Part shown: positions 49,293 through 60,105 of the stretch, in pieces
Numbering within the stretch: the stretch's first letter is position 1
Layout of the letters: every line of letters starts with the position of its first letter
Assembly: GCA_030770535.1 (NCBI GenBank)
Contig: JASVEC010000029.1
Span: 434,001-498,000 of the forward strand
Origin: Batkoa obscura
Lineage: Eukaryota > Entomophthoromycota > Entomophthoromycetes > Entomophthorales > Batkoaceae
Direction: 5' to 3'
DNA length: 64,000 bases
Program-made: the position numbers and the translations under genes
The notes under the pieces: generated by a model
The model's input: the letters and a program-made list of their open reading frames with translations, nothing else
Told to the model about the DNA's origin: nothing
Database searches by the model: none

Positions 49293-49300
49293 TATAAATA
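49158..49300 (+). promoter_or_regulatory. Two TATA boxes upstream of ornithine decarboxylase
   Basis: TATAAAAA at about 49159 (within gggtataaaaactcc) and TATAAATA at 49293-49300 (within acagtataaatag). The second lies about 366 bp before the ODC start, so a long 5' leader is implied. Between it and the ODC ATG I found no other ATG. Confidence 0.45.
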
Positions 49301-49658
49301 GATCCAATTTTTCTTTAAATTTCAATTAAGTTTTTAGAATCTTACTATCATTCTTTTACCTTACTTTTTTTGATTGTGAGCACTTTTCCAACTAAGGGTA
49401 AGTGCTATTTATCAACACGTTTTCGTCAAACCCAGTACACAAACTTTACCGAGTCTTTTCAGCTCAACCACCTTGGAACTTATAGGTCGTTAGCTTGAAA
49501 CCGATTTAGTTTATAACTACATTCCTTTACAGTCTTAGACCACTTTTATTTTAGTGGACCTTTAATTTGCAGTTTTGAGTCCAGAAGCTTTCTTTTACAG
49601 CTCTCCTTTAAGTTCGCCTGGGTAATATTACCGATCAACTTTAATCATTAATCTTATT

Positions 49659-51032
49659 ATGTTGGAAGTATTTTCTCATCCTATCAAGGCTACCGAGCCT
49701 ATCAACAAGCATTTTTCTAAATTCAACCCTACCAAGGCTCCCTTGGTATCATCCTCAATTGGTGCAACCCCTGTTTTCGAGACCATTAAACAAGAACTTG
49801 CTGCCATCGAGAACACTTCAGATGATGCTTTTATGGTAGGTGATCTTGGTGAAGTTTATCGTCAACTTATTAAATGGGAATATAATTTCCCCACCATTAA
49901 GCCATACTTTGCCATCAAATGTAACCCCGATCCAGAAGTTTTAAGACTTTTAGCTTCGCTTGGTACTGGTTTTGATTGTGCAAGTAAGACTGAAATTCAA
50001 ACTATTTTAAACCTTGGCGTTGATCCAACCCGTATTATCTACGCCAACCCTTGCAAGCCAATGAGCCACATTCGTTTCGCTGCTTCAGTAAATGTTCGAC
50101 GCATGACTTTTGACAATGCTGATGAACTTCGTAAAATTAAAATGGCCCATCCAAATGCTCAGGTTGTTTTACGTATCTTGACCGATGACTCCAAATCCAT
50201 GTGTCAATTTGGTGTTAAATTTGGTGCTTCTCTTTCCAACAGTTATCAGCTTGTTAGCCTTGCCCATGAACTTGGCCTTGAATTAATTGGTGTAAGTTTC
50301 CATGTTGGTAGTGGATGCCATGATCCAGACTCTTATCGTGATGCTATTTCAAGAGCTAGAGTTGTGTTTGACCAAGCTGCTGAGTTTGGATTTAAACCTA
50401 CACTTTTAGATATCGGTGGTGGGTTCCCAGGCTCCAATGATCAACAAGATTCCGATTTATTAAGAGGAATTGCAGAGGTTGTTGACAAAAGTCTTAAAAG
50501 ATACTTCCCTGAAGGAGGGTTGGAGCTTATCTCCGAGCCAGGACGTTACTTTGTTACTACTGCTTTTGTAATTGCTTGTAATGTCACTTCTCGTCGTGTT
50601 GTTCCACGTGATGCTTCTGATGATGAGGGACCAAAAGGGTTTGAAAACTCAAAAATAGGTGTTGCAGATCATCCCTCTTATATGTACTATATAAATGATG
50701 GTGTTTATGGTAGTTTCAATTGCATCATGTTTGATCATCAAGTAATCTATCCAAAAGTACTTATGAAGTCTGGTATCTTTTTCCAAGATTTTCCTGAACT
50801 TGAATATGCTTATAATTTTGAAAGTAGTATCTGGGGCCCAACTTGTGATAGTTTAGACGTAATTAATAAGAACTGTCTTTTACCTGAGCTTGATGTCAAC
50901 GATTGGATCTACTGTGATAATATGGGTGCTTATACTAGCTGTGCTGCTTCTGAGTTTAACGGATATGCAAAAACTCGTATTGTTTACACTTTTACCGAAC
51001 GTGATGCTTATTTACGTCGTTTAGGACTTTAA
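49659..51032 (+). CDS. SPE1: Ornithine decarboxylase
   Basis: A single exon of 457 residues. This PLP enzyme of the alanine-racemase fold makes putrescine, the first step of polyamine synthesis. The Schiff-base lysine is in KPYFAIKCNPDP (about residue 87). Other markers are GFDCASKTEIQ, VSFHVGSGCHDP, LDIGGGFPG, the phosphate-binding SEPGRYF, and the second active-site motif WGPTCDSLD (Cys about 396), contributed across the dimer. YCDNMGAYT closes the pocket. Codons are richer in C and G than in its neighbours, a sign of high expression. A long leader with TATA boxes precedes it. Fungal ODC is usually controlled by antizyme and by polyamine feedback; no antizyme gene is in this window. Confidence 0.95.
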   Translation: MLEVFSHPIKATEPINKHFSKFNPTKAPLVSSSIGATPVFETIKQELAAIENTSDDAFMVGDLGEVYRQLIKWEYNFPTIKPYFAIKCNPDPEVLRLLASLGTGFDCASKTEIQTILNLGVDPTRIIYANPCKPMSHIRFAASVNVRRMTFDNADELRKIKMAHPNAQVVLRILTDDSKSMCQFGVKFGASLSNSYQLVSLAHELGLELIGVSFHVGSGCHDPDSYRDAISRARVVFDQAAEFGFKPTLLDIGGGFPGSNDQQDSDLLRGIAEVVDKSLKRYFPEGGLELISEPGRYFVTTAFVIACNVTSRRVVPRDASDDEGPKGFENSKIGVADHPSYMYYINDGVYGSFNCIMFDHQVIYPKVLMKSGIFFQDFPELEYAYNFESSIWGPTCDSLDVINKNCLLPELDVNDWIYCDNMGAYTSCAASEFNGYAKTRIVYTFTERDAYLRRLGL

Positions 51033-51560
51033 ACTTTTGAAATAAAATTTTAGTAAGTGTTAATTTTTTTTGTTAGTTTTATAAATAATTGAATATCAAT
51101 TGAGTGAGTTTTCACATTATGATATCATAAGTTTAATTGTATAATAGATTATCTTGCATTTTATCTAACTCAATCAGTTTTTAAAGTTCACTTAATACTA
51201 TGTTGAAATTTCATGCTTTAAAACACCATTGCTTATCAGATAAAATTATATTTTAGTTTACAATATAAGTCTGGATTCAGTATTACTCAAAGTAATAGTA
51301 AAAAATTAAACACATCCACGATGATACAACCAGTCGGAGCTTTTAAATCTTATATAATAATAAAATATTTTTAGCTGTGCCTATATATTTAATAATGGGT
51401 GTCTTATTTAATCAAATAAATGAAATAATACTATAAAAAAATTAATTAGAAAATTAATTAATTTCAAATCAAGCAACTTTGATGATTGGAGTTAAGAGAG
51501 TTCATTACTTCAATAGCCAATCAGACAGCGAAGTGACTTCATCAAGTCGGAAATGAAAAA
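51033..51560. other. Intergenic, no gene seen
   Basis: About 530 bp between the ODC stop and the POLK upstream sites. A CCAAT box (agccaatcag, about 51511) lies about 95 bases before the POLK start. Confidence 0.35.
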
Positions 51561-51582
51561 GCGCGACTTTTTTAAATCGCGT
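51561..51582. promoter_or_regulatory. Paired CGCG sites before POLK
   Basis: gcgcgac and atcgcgtc occur 16 bases apart, 24-45 bases upstream of the POLK start. In such an AT-rich spacer two CGCG cores are unlikely by chance. They resemble MCB/E2F-type sites that drive S-phase and repair genes in fungi. Factor binding is inferred. Confidence 0.45.
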
Positions 51583-51605
51583 CTTTTTTTGAATTAAAAT
51601 TGAGA

Positions 51606-54562
51606 ATGAATTGGGACAAAAAAAAAGCAACACAAATAATACAATCAACACAAGCAAATGATCTTTTAGTCAAAAGGATGGCAGGACCAAGCAGTGCAAA
51701 AGCGGGATTAAATGTAGTTGATAAAGATGTGATTAATAAAAAGATTTATGAGATATCAAAAGTAAATTGACTTTTTAAAATCAAAATTTTTTAAAATTTA
51801 TAAATGAATGATAGGGAAGTCGTTATTTTGAGAATGAAAAAAGAAAAGAAGAAAAATTAAAGAAAAAAGTAGAGGATATGATGGAAATTTATAAAAATTT
51901 AAACTTTAATGAGTTTAATACTTACTTGCCTTTTTTAAATAAGTTGGAAGCTGAGCTGGAGAATGATAGAGATTTGTCCCAGAATATTATTCATGTTGAT
52001 ATGGATGGTATTGTTTAATGTTGAAATGTATAATACATCTAATGATTTAGCTTTCTATGCTGCCGTTGAAGAACTTGACAACCCAAAACTAAGAGGTGTT
52101 CCTACCGCTGTTGGTGTAGGTTTATGCTTTAATAAGTTAAGAGTAAAGTTAATAGTAAAAAAAATAGGGAGTTAGTATGTTATGTACAGCAAATTGTAAT
52201 TTCAAATAATTTTTTATGTTAACATGTTAAAGTAAAATTTAGATGAAGCAAGGTATATTGATTAATGTAAAATGAATCAAAAAAATAATAGTTTCAACAA
52301 AAGGAAATATGGTGTAAGGTCAGCTATGCCTGGATTTATTGCAAAGGTAAACTATTTGACTTAATAGTTATTCAGTTAATTTTTTAGGAATTATGCCCAA
52401 GTATTTTATAATCTAATTATTGTTAATTAATATTAATCTTTCCTAAGAGCTGAATGTAGTTCCGTGTAGATTTGATAGATACACGTAAATATATTTTATT
52501 TTGTTTTTATTTCCTTATTTACTTTATAGTGAAATATCAAAACAAGTATGTGAAATTTTTGAAGTAAGTTTGTATTAGTGATTGGCCTGTCTTTATTAAT
52601 CATTCGGAAATCAAGGGATATGATCCTAATTACAGGTAAAATAAAGTTTGCAATAGTAAAATTAATTCATTTATCTATTAAAATAGAGCTATCAGTTTAG
52701 ATGAAGGTATTAGTTTGAGATATTAATTAATTAAATTGTGATATTCATATTCAAGCATATTTAAATATAACGAGTTATTGCAATGAAAATCAAATATCAG
52801 CGTACGATGCAGTGACTAAATTGAGAGGAGAAATATTCGAGTAAATTTATTTAACAATATCATGATTGAAACTTATAGTTTAGAAAAACAAAATTGACTG
52901 GTAATAGCAAATAGCCACCTTATTTTTAAACTAAAGTAATTATTAGCGAGCGCTGGAATAGCATGTAATAGGTAATATAATATCATATTTAACAAAGTTC
53001 AATTAATCATTGGAAAGTTTATTAGCAAAAGTAAGATAGAGCATAAAGTTCTTATTATATGTTTTAATTTCAATTAGATTGCTTCCGATTATAGAAAACC
53101 AAATGGTAGCTAATTATAGTTATATAGTATGTTGTAATATAGCAAACTTCATTATATAGGTCAATTCATGCTTGAAAGTAGTAGAGAAGAAGTGATAAAG
53201 TTTATATCATCTTTACCAATTAGAAAAGTTACGGGTATGTCCTTAGCTAGTTTAACTCTTTCAATATTAAAAAACTGTTCAAGGCATTGGAAGGGTAACA
53301 GAGCGAGTTTTAAATTCACTTGGAATTGAAAAATGTCAAGACATTGTATTTTTTTTAAAAACCATTATTTTGAATACTAATGATCATCCAACAGTATGAG
53401 AATCGAGCAATAGTTTATTATCTATTCTATGAGAAAACATTTATGTTTTTGTTCAAAACTAGTTTAGGGATAGCAAATACTAATATTGAAATGTATATGG
53501 TTATATTTTGTTATATAAGAAACGTGCTGATTACTTTTTAGTTTGGAATCAAGGAAAAGTGTAGGTATATCGAGGTAAATTGATTCAAATGGTAGTACGC
53601 ATTATATTCATTAATATAACAGAACGTTTGGCGAACTGAGTAATTTAGAAGATTTACTCAATAAATTAAAGGAATTGGCCAAGTCTCTAAGTGAGGATAT
53701 CGAAAAAAAGAAAATAAAAGTAAATGCATATATAGTAACACTTGAATATTCATATTTTTTAGGGGAAAACAGTAACTTTAACAATTAAATCAGTTGATTT
53801 TGATGTTCGAGTAAAATCTAAATCTTTTCCAAGATATTTAGCTACTTGTGATGACTTGTTTGAAGCCGGGAAAAAGGTAAAACATTAGTGTATATGGCTG
53901 TTATTATTGCTTAATGTGTTTAAGCTACTTGTAAAAGAATACCCGGTTTCATTGAGGCTTCTTGGCTTGAGGCTCTCTAATTTAATATCCACAAACGAAA
54001 ATGAAAATAAGAATTCGATACTGAAAGTAAATCCCTTCATTTTATTTAGTTTTAGTTTACATTTTGTAGTATTTGAAACCACATAAAGACACCAAAGAAG
54101 AGGTTAAAAATAATCTACAAAGACAGTATACAGATTTAAATGAAATGATATTATTGGATGATGAGAATGAAGTAATTTCATTATATTATTTGCGTTTTTA
54201 ATTTAATTTAACTTGTTTAGGATGAATTTGCCTTTTTAAAAGATGGAGAGGATCTATCAGATATATCAAATGATATTGATAATGTAAATGAAATAGCAGG
54301 TGATTCAATGCCAGATGATTTTGTGTGTCCAATATGTCAGAATAGTTTCAATAATATATTTACAAACCTTGTACAAATTAATGATCATATCGATATATGT
54401 TTAAAGCAACCCAAGTCTAAAGAGAATAGAGCTTCTGAAAAAAAGAAACCCAAAACTAAAGAAAATGAGCCTTCTAGAAAGAGAAAATCTAAAACTAACA
54501 ATTCCAATAATTCTAATAACTCTCAACAAGCTATTTTGAAATATTTTGCTAGAAGAAATTAA
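51606..54562 (+). CDS. POLK: DNA polymerase kappa (Y family), 25 exons
   Basis: I can thread 25 exons in perfect frame to 603 residues. Early ones are 51606-51761, 51815-52007, 52051-52115, 52168-52195, 52243-52252 (10 nt), 52304-52346 and 52388-52400 (13 nt); the last is 54221-54562. The kappa-type N-clasp (AELENDRDLSQNIIHVDMDA) leads into the palm motif VDMDAFYAAVEEL. The finger is KYGVRSAMPGFIAK; the second metal site SLDEAYLN is split by an intron. Next are the helix-hairpin-helix (GIGRVTERVLNSLGI), the little-finger domain, a UBZ4 finger (CPIC, HIDIC, about 525-550) and a terminal PIP box (QQAILKYF). It bypasses minor-groove lesions behind ubiquitinated PCNA. CNSLLAK stands where an R or K is usual. 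Confidence 0.92.
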
Positions 54563-54705
54563 AATGACTATTTTTTACTTATTGCCTACCATTATTTTAT
54601 AATGTTTGTTTAATTTTAGAATTAAAAATTTACGTCAGATTTTGTATTTAATATTTTTATTAATTTTTATTTAATATATGTTCTAAAATAATAACTTGAT
54701 CGATC

Positions 54706-57308
54706 CTAATTTATAAACTTATTACAGACTAGCTGATAAATTTCCTTAGTTAAAGGAGAAGGATCCAACTCTAACGCATCTTTAGCTTCATCAACGGAAG
54801 TTTTTCCATTGCGGTCTTTGATATCTCCATGTATACCTGGGAAGCTTAACAATGTCTCAACCGTGCTTAATTTTTGGTTACAAATAGCCTTAAAAAATAA
54901 ACAATAGGCTAGAAAAATAACAATTGATTACCATATGTAAAGCTGTACGTAAATCTGAATTATAGCAATTGACATCAAGGCCAGCTTCTAAAAAGTAACC
55001 TGCTTTGGTCGAAAGACCCTTAGACGCCGCACTAAAATTAATTTGAATATGCAAAATTAAAATAAAGAATAAAGATACTCAATAAAATAGGCCTTGGATT
55101 TACGTAACTCAGCACTATTAAAATGGGCTCCATCATTAAGCAATAGCTGGATAATGTTTGAATGTCCTTGATAAGCAGCATAATACAAAGGAGTGTGCCC
55201 AGATCGATCTAATAGATGTAAAGCAGCACCATTTAGTAGTAAAAATTTAGCAATATCATAGTGTCCTAGAGAACTTGCGATATGCTAAAATAATAAGCAA
55301 TAAATCGATAGTCAAACAACTACTTAAATAACTTACTATTGGAGTTCTTCCCTCATAGTCGACACAGTTAACATTAAAACTATTAGGTCTTGACTTTAAT
55401 AAATATTTTAAGCATTCTATATCGTTGACACCAACCGCATTACAAAGTAATACTGGGAATATCGTTTTTTCAAACTTGTTCCCTGGAGCTATGACTTTAA
55501 CTTTTTCATTACTATCGACTGTATCATTGAGCTGAAGCTCTGATAATTTCTTTGCAATAAATGTTAGGTCAGAGCCACATTCCAAGCTATCGTCCTTTTC
55601 ATCAAGAATTTCCAAATTATCAATAAACAACTCCCCAGTTAGTTCTCCTCTTAAGTTTTTTCTCATCAGCTCTCTTACTTTATTCGCACTTAAATCTTTT
55701 GCAAGCAAATAACTTAATTTAGTTAATGCGCACTATAAGTTAATTGTAAATAAACTTTATTAAATAAAATATTTAATACCTCTGGTGTCATATCTATCCC
55801 AGGCACAACTCCAGCATCTTTTAACCCTTTAGCTGTAGCATAAAGGTCAGCAACTGAGCCTTTTCTACCTATTAATTATGAGAAAACATTCCTCTATAAA
55901 AAAATACTTACATTGAGTACAATTCACAATAACGGTACCACGAGCGCTAGCTTCTTTTAACGCATTCAATATGTCAGCTCTATTAGGCGCATTCCCAGCC
56001 CCGAAAGTTTCTAAGACAACTCCTTGGATCGATTGTGATAGAAACGCTTTCACTGTTGCTTCCGTGATACCAGGGAACAAACGTAAAGCAGCTACATTTG
56101 GATTCATGGCTTTATGCACCTTAAACCTACCAATTGCTTTTGGTTTTAAAACTTGGTTCCAGTTGACCTCTATCAAATATTAATAGACTAAATCGAATTC
56201 AAAAAGGTCCATATATCTTACCAATATTAACCCCAATGTGTACCAAAGGTCTTAAATTTGGGGAGTCAAAAGCTTCAAAATCAATTGCACTTACTTTGGA
56301 GCATCGATTGCCTCTAAACAATTTATTGCCAAAATATAAACAAACTTCTGGGATAACAAAGTGACCAGCTACAGTCAAGGCTCCCAATAAATTTTCAATA
56401 GCATCATTACGCACCTCTGATATTGGTACTTGGGATCCTGTGATTATTACTGTTTTTCTAAAGTTGTGTAAGTAAAAGTGCTGGTCTTAATTGGTGAAAT
56501 AAATACCCCAAGTCTTCGAGCATAAAACTCAATGCCGAAGCTGTATAGGCCATGGTATCGGTGCCTATTTAATATATTTTTAGCCCGCAAATTTTATACA
56601 TATATATATATATTACCATGTAGTACTATAAAAGCATCGTATTTCTTATAGTTGACTTCAATATCTGTTGCTATCTTAATCCAATCTTCAGAAAGAGATA
56701 AATAGTTAATAGGGATATAATTAAAAATCTACCTGCCATAGTCATATTACATGAGTCCAATAGTGGATCATATTCTTTGATAGCGTATCTAATCCTCTTA
56801 CCATAAAGGGATTTTGGGGTCAATAGCCACCGAAGTTTGTTTTTTGGGGTTAAGAGTGAAGCACCTTTATTTTCTGAGGAGGTAGGTGACATTGGGCTAG
56901 ATAAAGAGGCAAGATTAACAAAGGAATTTACCCTTGAGCTGTTCACTGAATTGTTATTGCTAGAGTTAAACAAACCTTCTGCATCATGAAATCGTGATTG
57001 AGAAGCCAAAGTTTCGCTTAGATAGTTGGCTTTTGGCTCGTATCCGTTATCTTTGCTGTGAGTCATACCAATCGTACCTCCTGTGTAGATAACTAAGATC
57101 CTAGATACGTCTACGATGATGAGCTATTTACTATTTTTATTAAAGGGGCTGGGTTACCTGGCATCAACATATCGTCGATCTCAACCGCGTTCCTTTGGAA
57201 CTCTACCACCTGATTTTCAAAGATGGGTTCATTATGAAGGTTCGTATCTTCAAATGTGTCGCTTGGGCTGATATCATATTTTTCTAAAACTTCGGTGTAC
57301 TCAGACAT
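54706..57308 (-). CDS. L-asparaginase with C-terminal ankyrin repeats
   Basis: Eleven exons (57308-57158, 57110-56733, 56685-56617, 56564-56507, 56457-56222, 56169-55912, 55868-55780, 55732-55337, 55284-55079, 55031-54932, 54888-54706) give 707 residues. The type I asparaginase core has both catalytic threonine motifs, [10 protein letters not shown] (about 60) and [14 protein letters not shown], plus [12 protein letters not shown] and [10 protein letters not shown]. Four or so ankyrin units follow ([57 protein letters not shown]). Animal ASPG has the same order and is also called 60-kDa lysophospholipase. The enzyme hydrolyses asparagine to aspartate and ammonia in the cytosol. About 50 extra, Ser/Asn-rich residues sit between the two catalytic motifs. 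It is divergent from AP-2 mu, 179 bp apart. Confidence 0.93.
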
Positions 57309-57487
57309 AATATTAGTATTACTATTATAATTATTATTCTAATAAATATTAAAATAATCATTTTTTGAGTTCTAAATTAATTATAAATCATCACTATTAA
57401 GCCTAATTATCATTGGTTCCACTAAAATTTAAATGAACTCAATTTAATGCCACTTATACTTTTCAATTTTGCTTGTGGCACTTCATT

Positions 57488-59114
57488 ATGATCTCTGCCT
57501 TCTTTATCTATAACCAAAAAGGAGAGGTATTGATCTCTCGTCTGTATCGTCATGACTTAAAGTAAACATATCATCATGTTACTCAATATAACTTACCCTT
57601 CTTTAGACGCTCCATTGCTGACATCTTTAGAATCCAAGTAATCTCGAACAACCAGGTACGTGCACCATTCATCACCTTGGGCTCCACCTCCTTCTTTCAC
57701 GTGAGACACGATAATTTGTATATCGTGGCAGTAACTAAAGCTAACACAAACGCAGCGATGGTATTCGAGTTTTGTTATCGTTTTATTGCATTAGGAAGAA
57801 GTTATTTTATCAAATTTGATGAAGAAGCGGTTAAGAACAACTTTGTTTTGATCTATGAATTGTTAGACGGTACATTGCAGTAATTTATTATTTATTTTAG
57901 ATTAATGTAAGTTTGTAGAGATCCTTGATTTTGGCTACCCACAAAATACAGATGCTGACATCTTGAAGCTTTACATTACTACAGAAGGAGTGAAATCTGA
58001 AAAAGCAATGGTAAGTTTATCAGTTTTGTTTTATTTCTAATGTTAAATAGTTCTATATAGAAAGAAGACTCTTCAAAGATTACAATTCAAGCAACTGGTG
58101 CCATTTCATGGCGAAGACCTGACATCAAATACAGAAAAAATGAAGCTTTTGTTGATGTGATTGAATCCGTAAATTTATCTATGAGTACTAAAGGCACAAC
58201 CCTACGTGCGGATGTTTCTGGTCAGATTCTTATGCGTGCTTACCTATCTGGTATGCCAGAGTGTAAATTTGGACTCAATGATAAGCTTTTGTTAGATAGG
58301 GATAATACAGATCGATCTGGGTAATAATATTTACTAATTATTTTAAATCTTAAATAACAAGTTTAAAGTCCTAGACGCTCAAACGCAGTTGAGATTGATG
58401 ACTGTCAGTTCCATCAGTGCGTTAAGTTGGGCAAGTTTGATAGCGATCGAACCATCAGTTTTATACCACCCGATGGCGAGTTTGAGCTAATGAAATATCG
58501 TACCACAGAGAATATCAATTTACCATTCAGAGTTCATCCAGTGGTCAACGAGATTGGAAAGTCTCGAGTTGAGTATAAAGTATTAGTAAAAGCTAACTTT
58601 TCATCTAAGCTATATGCCAATAATGTGGTAGTTAAGATACCTACTCCACTCAATACATCGGGAAGCAGTATACGTGTTGGTGCAGGTAAGGCTAAATATG
58701 TGCCTGCTGAGAATGCAATTGTTTGGAAGTAAATTTAGTTTAGATTGTTGTAATTTTAGTTGAAATTTTTTAGAATTTCTCGTTTCCAGGGTCAAAACGA
58801 ATATTCATTTTCAGCAGAGGTAGAACTCACCGCTACCACCGTTGATAAAACTTGGTCACGTCCTCCTATCTGTATGAACTTTCAAGTAGAATTTTAGTTA
58901 TCTATTAAGGGATTTTTAATGACCTTTTTTATTTAGGTTCTTATGTTTACCTCTTCTGGCCTTTTGGTTAGATTCTTGAAGGTATTTGAAAAATCCAACT
59001 ACCAATCAGTTAAATGGGTTAGGTACCTTACCAAGGCAGGCACGTACGAAATTAAGGTAAGACGTAATTTTTTTGTTTTTACTTTAAAATATTTATTGCT
59101 TTTTTTAGTTTTAA
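57488..59114 (+). CDS. AP-2 clathrin adaptor subunit mu
   Basis: Eight exons (57488-57561, 57607-57869, 57919-58010, 58061-58320, 58369-58728, 58774-58885, 58937-59056, 59109-59114) give 428 residues. The N-terminal longin domain begins [20 protein letters not shown]. The mu-homology domain has [58 protein letters not shown] and [12 protein letters not shown], which fit AP-2 rather than AP-1 mu. It reads YxxPhi sorting signals and PIP2 at the plasma membrane during endocytosis. The last exon is six bases, Phe and the stop, giving the normal TYEIKF end; reading through the last intron would add a hydrophobic tail not seen in the family. Confidence 0.93.
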
Positions 59115-60105
59115 ATATGGGATGATGGTTAATTTGTTCTCGTTATTATTATTTGATAATTTTTTCGGGCTTGGAAGCTTTTTTTAATAAATACTAAGTT
59201 AATGTTTTAGTTTTTGAGGGTTATAATGAATTTTAATTATGGATATAGTTTTTTACTTGATGTTCTAGTAGTCTTTTAGGATCATTTAAAGGAATAGACT
59301 AATTTTATACTATAAGGATTAAAGTAAGTTTAAATTATTTATTATCTTTAAATTTCATACTACATAAATGCTACATTAAAGTCATAGAAATCATATTTTA
59401 ATGTAAACATTATATTATCTTAAACTTTACATATCGTTAAAGTGAGAGCAAAAAACCCTAACCCTATCCCACAAGCTAGAATTTACTAAGCATTATAAGG
59501 TTGTTTTTTGACCAATCATAAACCTTTGATTCAATGACTGGCTTATCTAGTCAGCTAGAAGCTTTTACTCTGACTGACTTAAATTACCAGACTAGATTAA
59601 AGGAATTTCCTGATTTTTTCGAACTAATGAAGCTACCATCTTTTTAGAATGCTTTACTACTTTGAAAAAGTTACAGTTGGGTATAATAATTTTATTTTAT
59701 TTGGTTTTTTATAGTATTGAGGTACTTTTGAGCTAAATTCAACAAAGACTATTTTAAATGACTTTCATAATGAAAAGGACGATGATACTATTAAGCTTTT
59801 CCATCTTGAAAGGAAGATATTTGTTTGTTTGATATAATTGAGAAATCTTCGTAGGAGGGAGTGTTTTCATTTTCAATATTCTGTTCATTTTTTATAGAGC
59901 ATAAAACTTCGAAGAATATTAGAAAAACTGAAATAAAAAATTATCCCTTATTCAAAAAAACTTCATAAATCAGAACTTTGACTGCATAATTTTGATTGCA
60001 AATTTATGCTACTGGACCTTTAAAATCTTTAAAAATAGCACGTAAACTAAATGCTACAAATTGATTTAAGCCACCGAAAAAACATCATTCCTTATTTTTA
60101 TAACA
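59115..60105. other. Intergenic, no gene seen
   Basis: About 990 bp between AP-2 mu and VPS51. A 37-codon frame starting near 59535 (MTGLSSQLEAFTLTDLNYQ) is not like any family I know. ccctaaccctatccc near 59456 resembles two telomere-type units but is far too short to be a telomere relic. Sequence at about 59886-59915 resembles 63024-63055. Confidence 0.35.

Noticed and set aside
59456-59480. Telomere-like ccctaaccctatccc
   Set aside because: Only two units; too short to be an internal telomere tract or a chromosome end.
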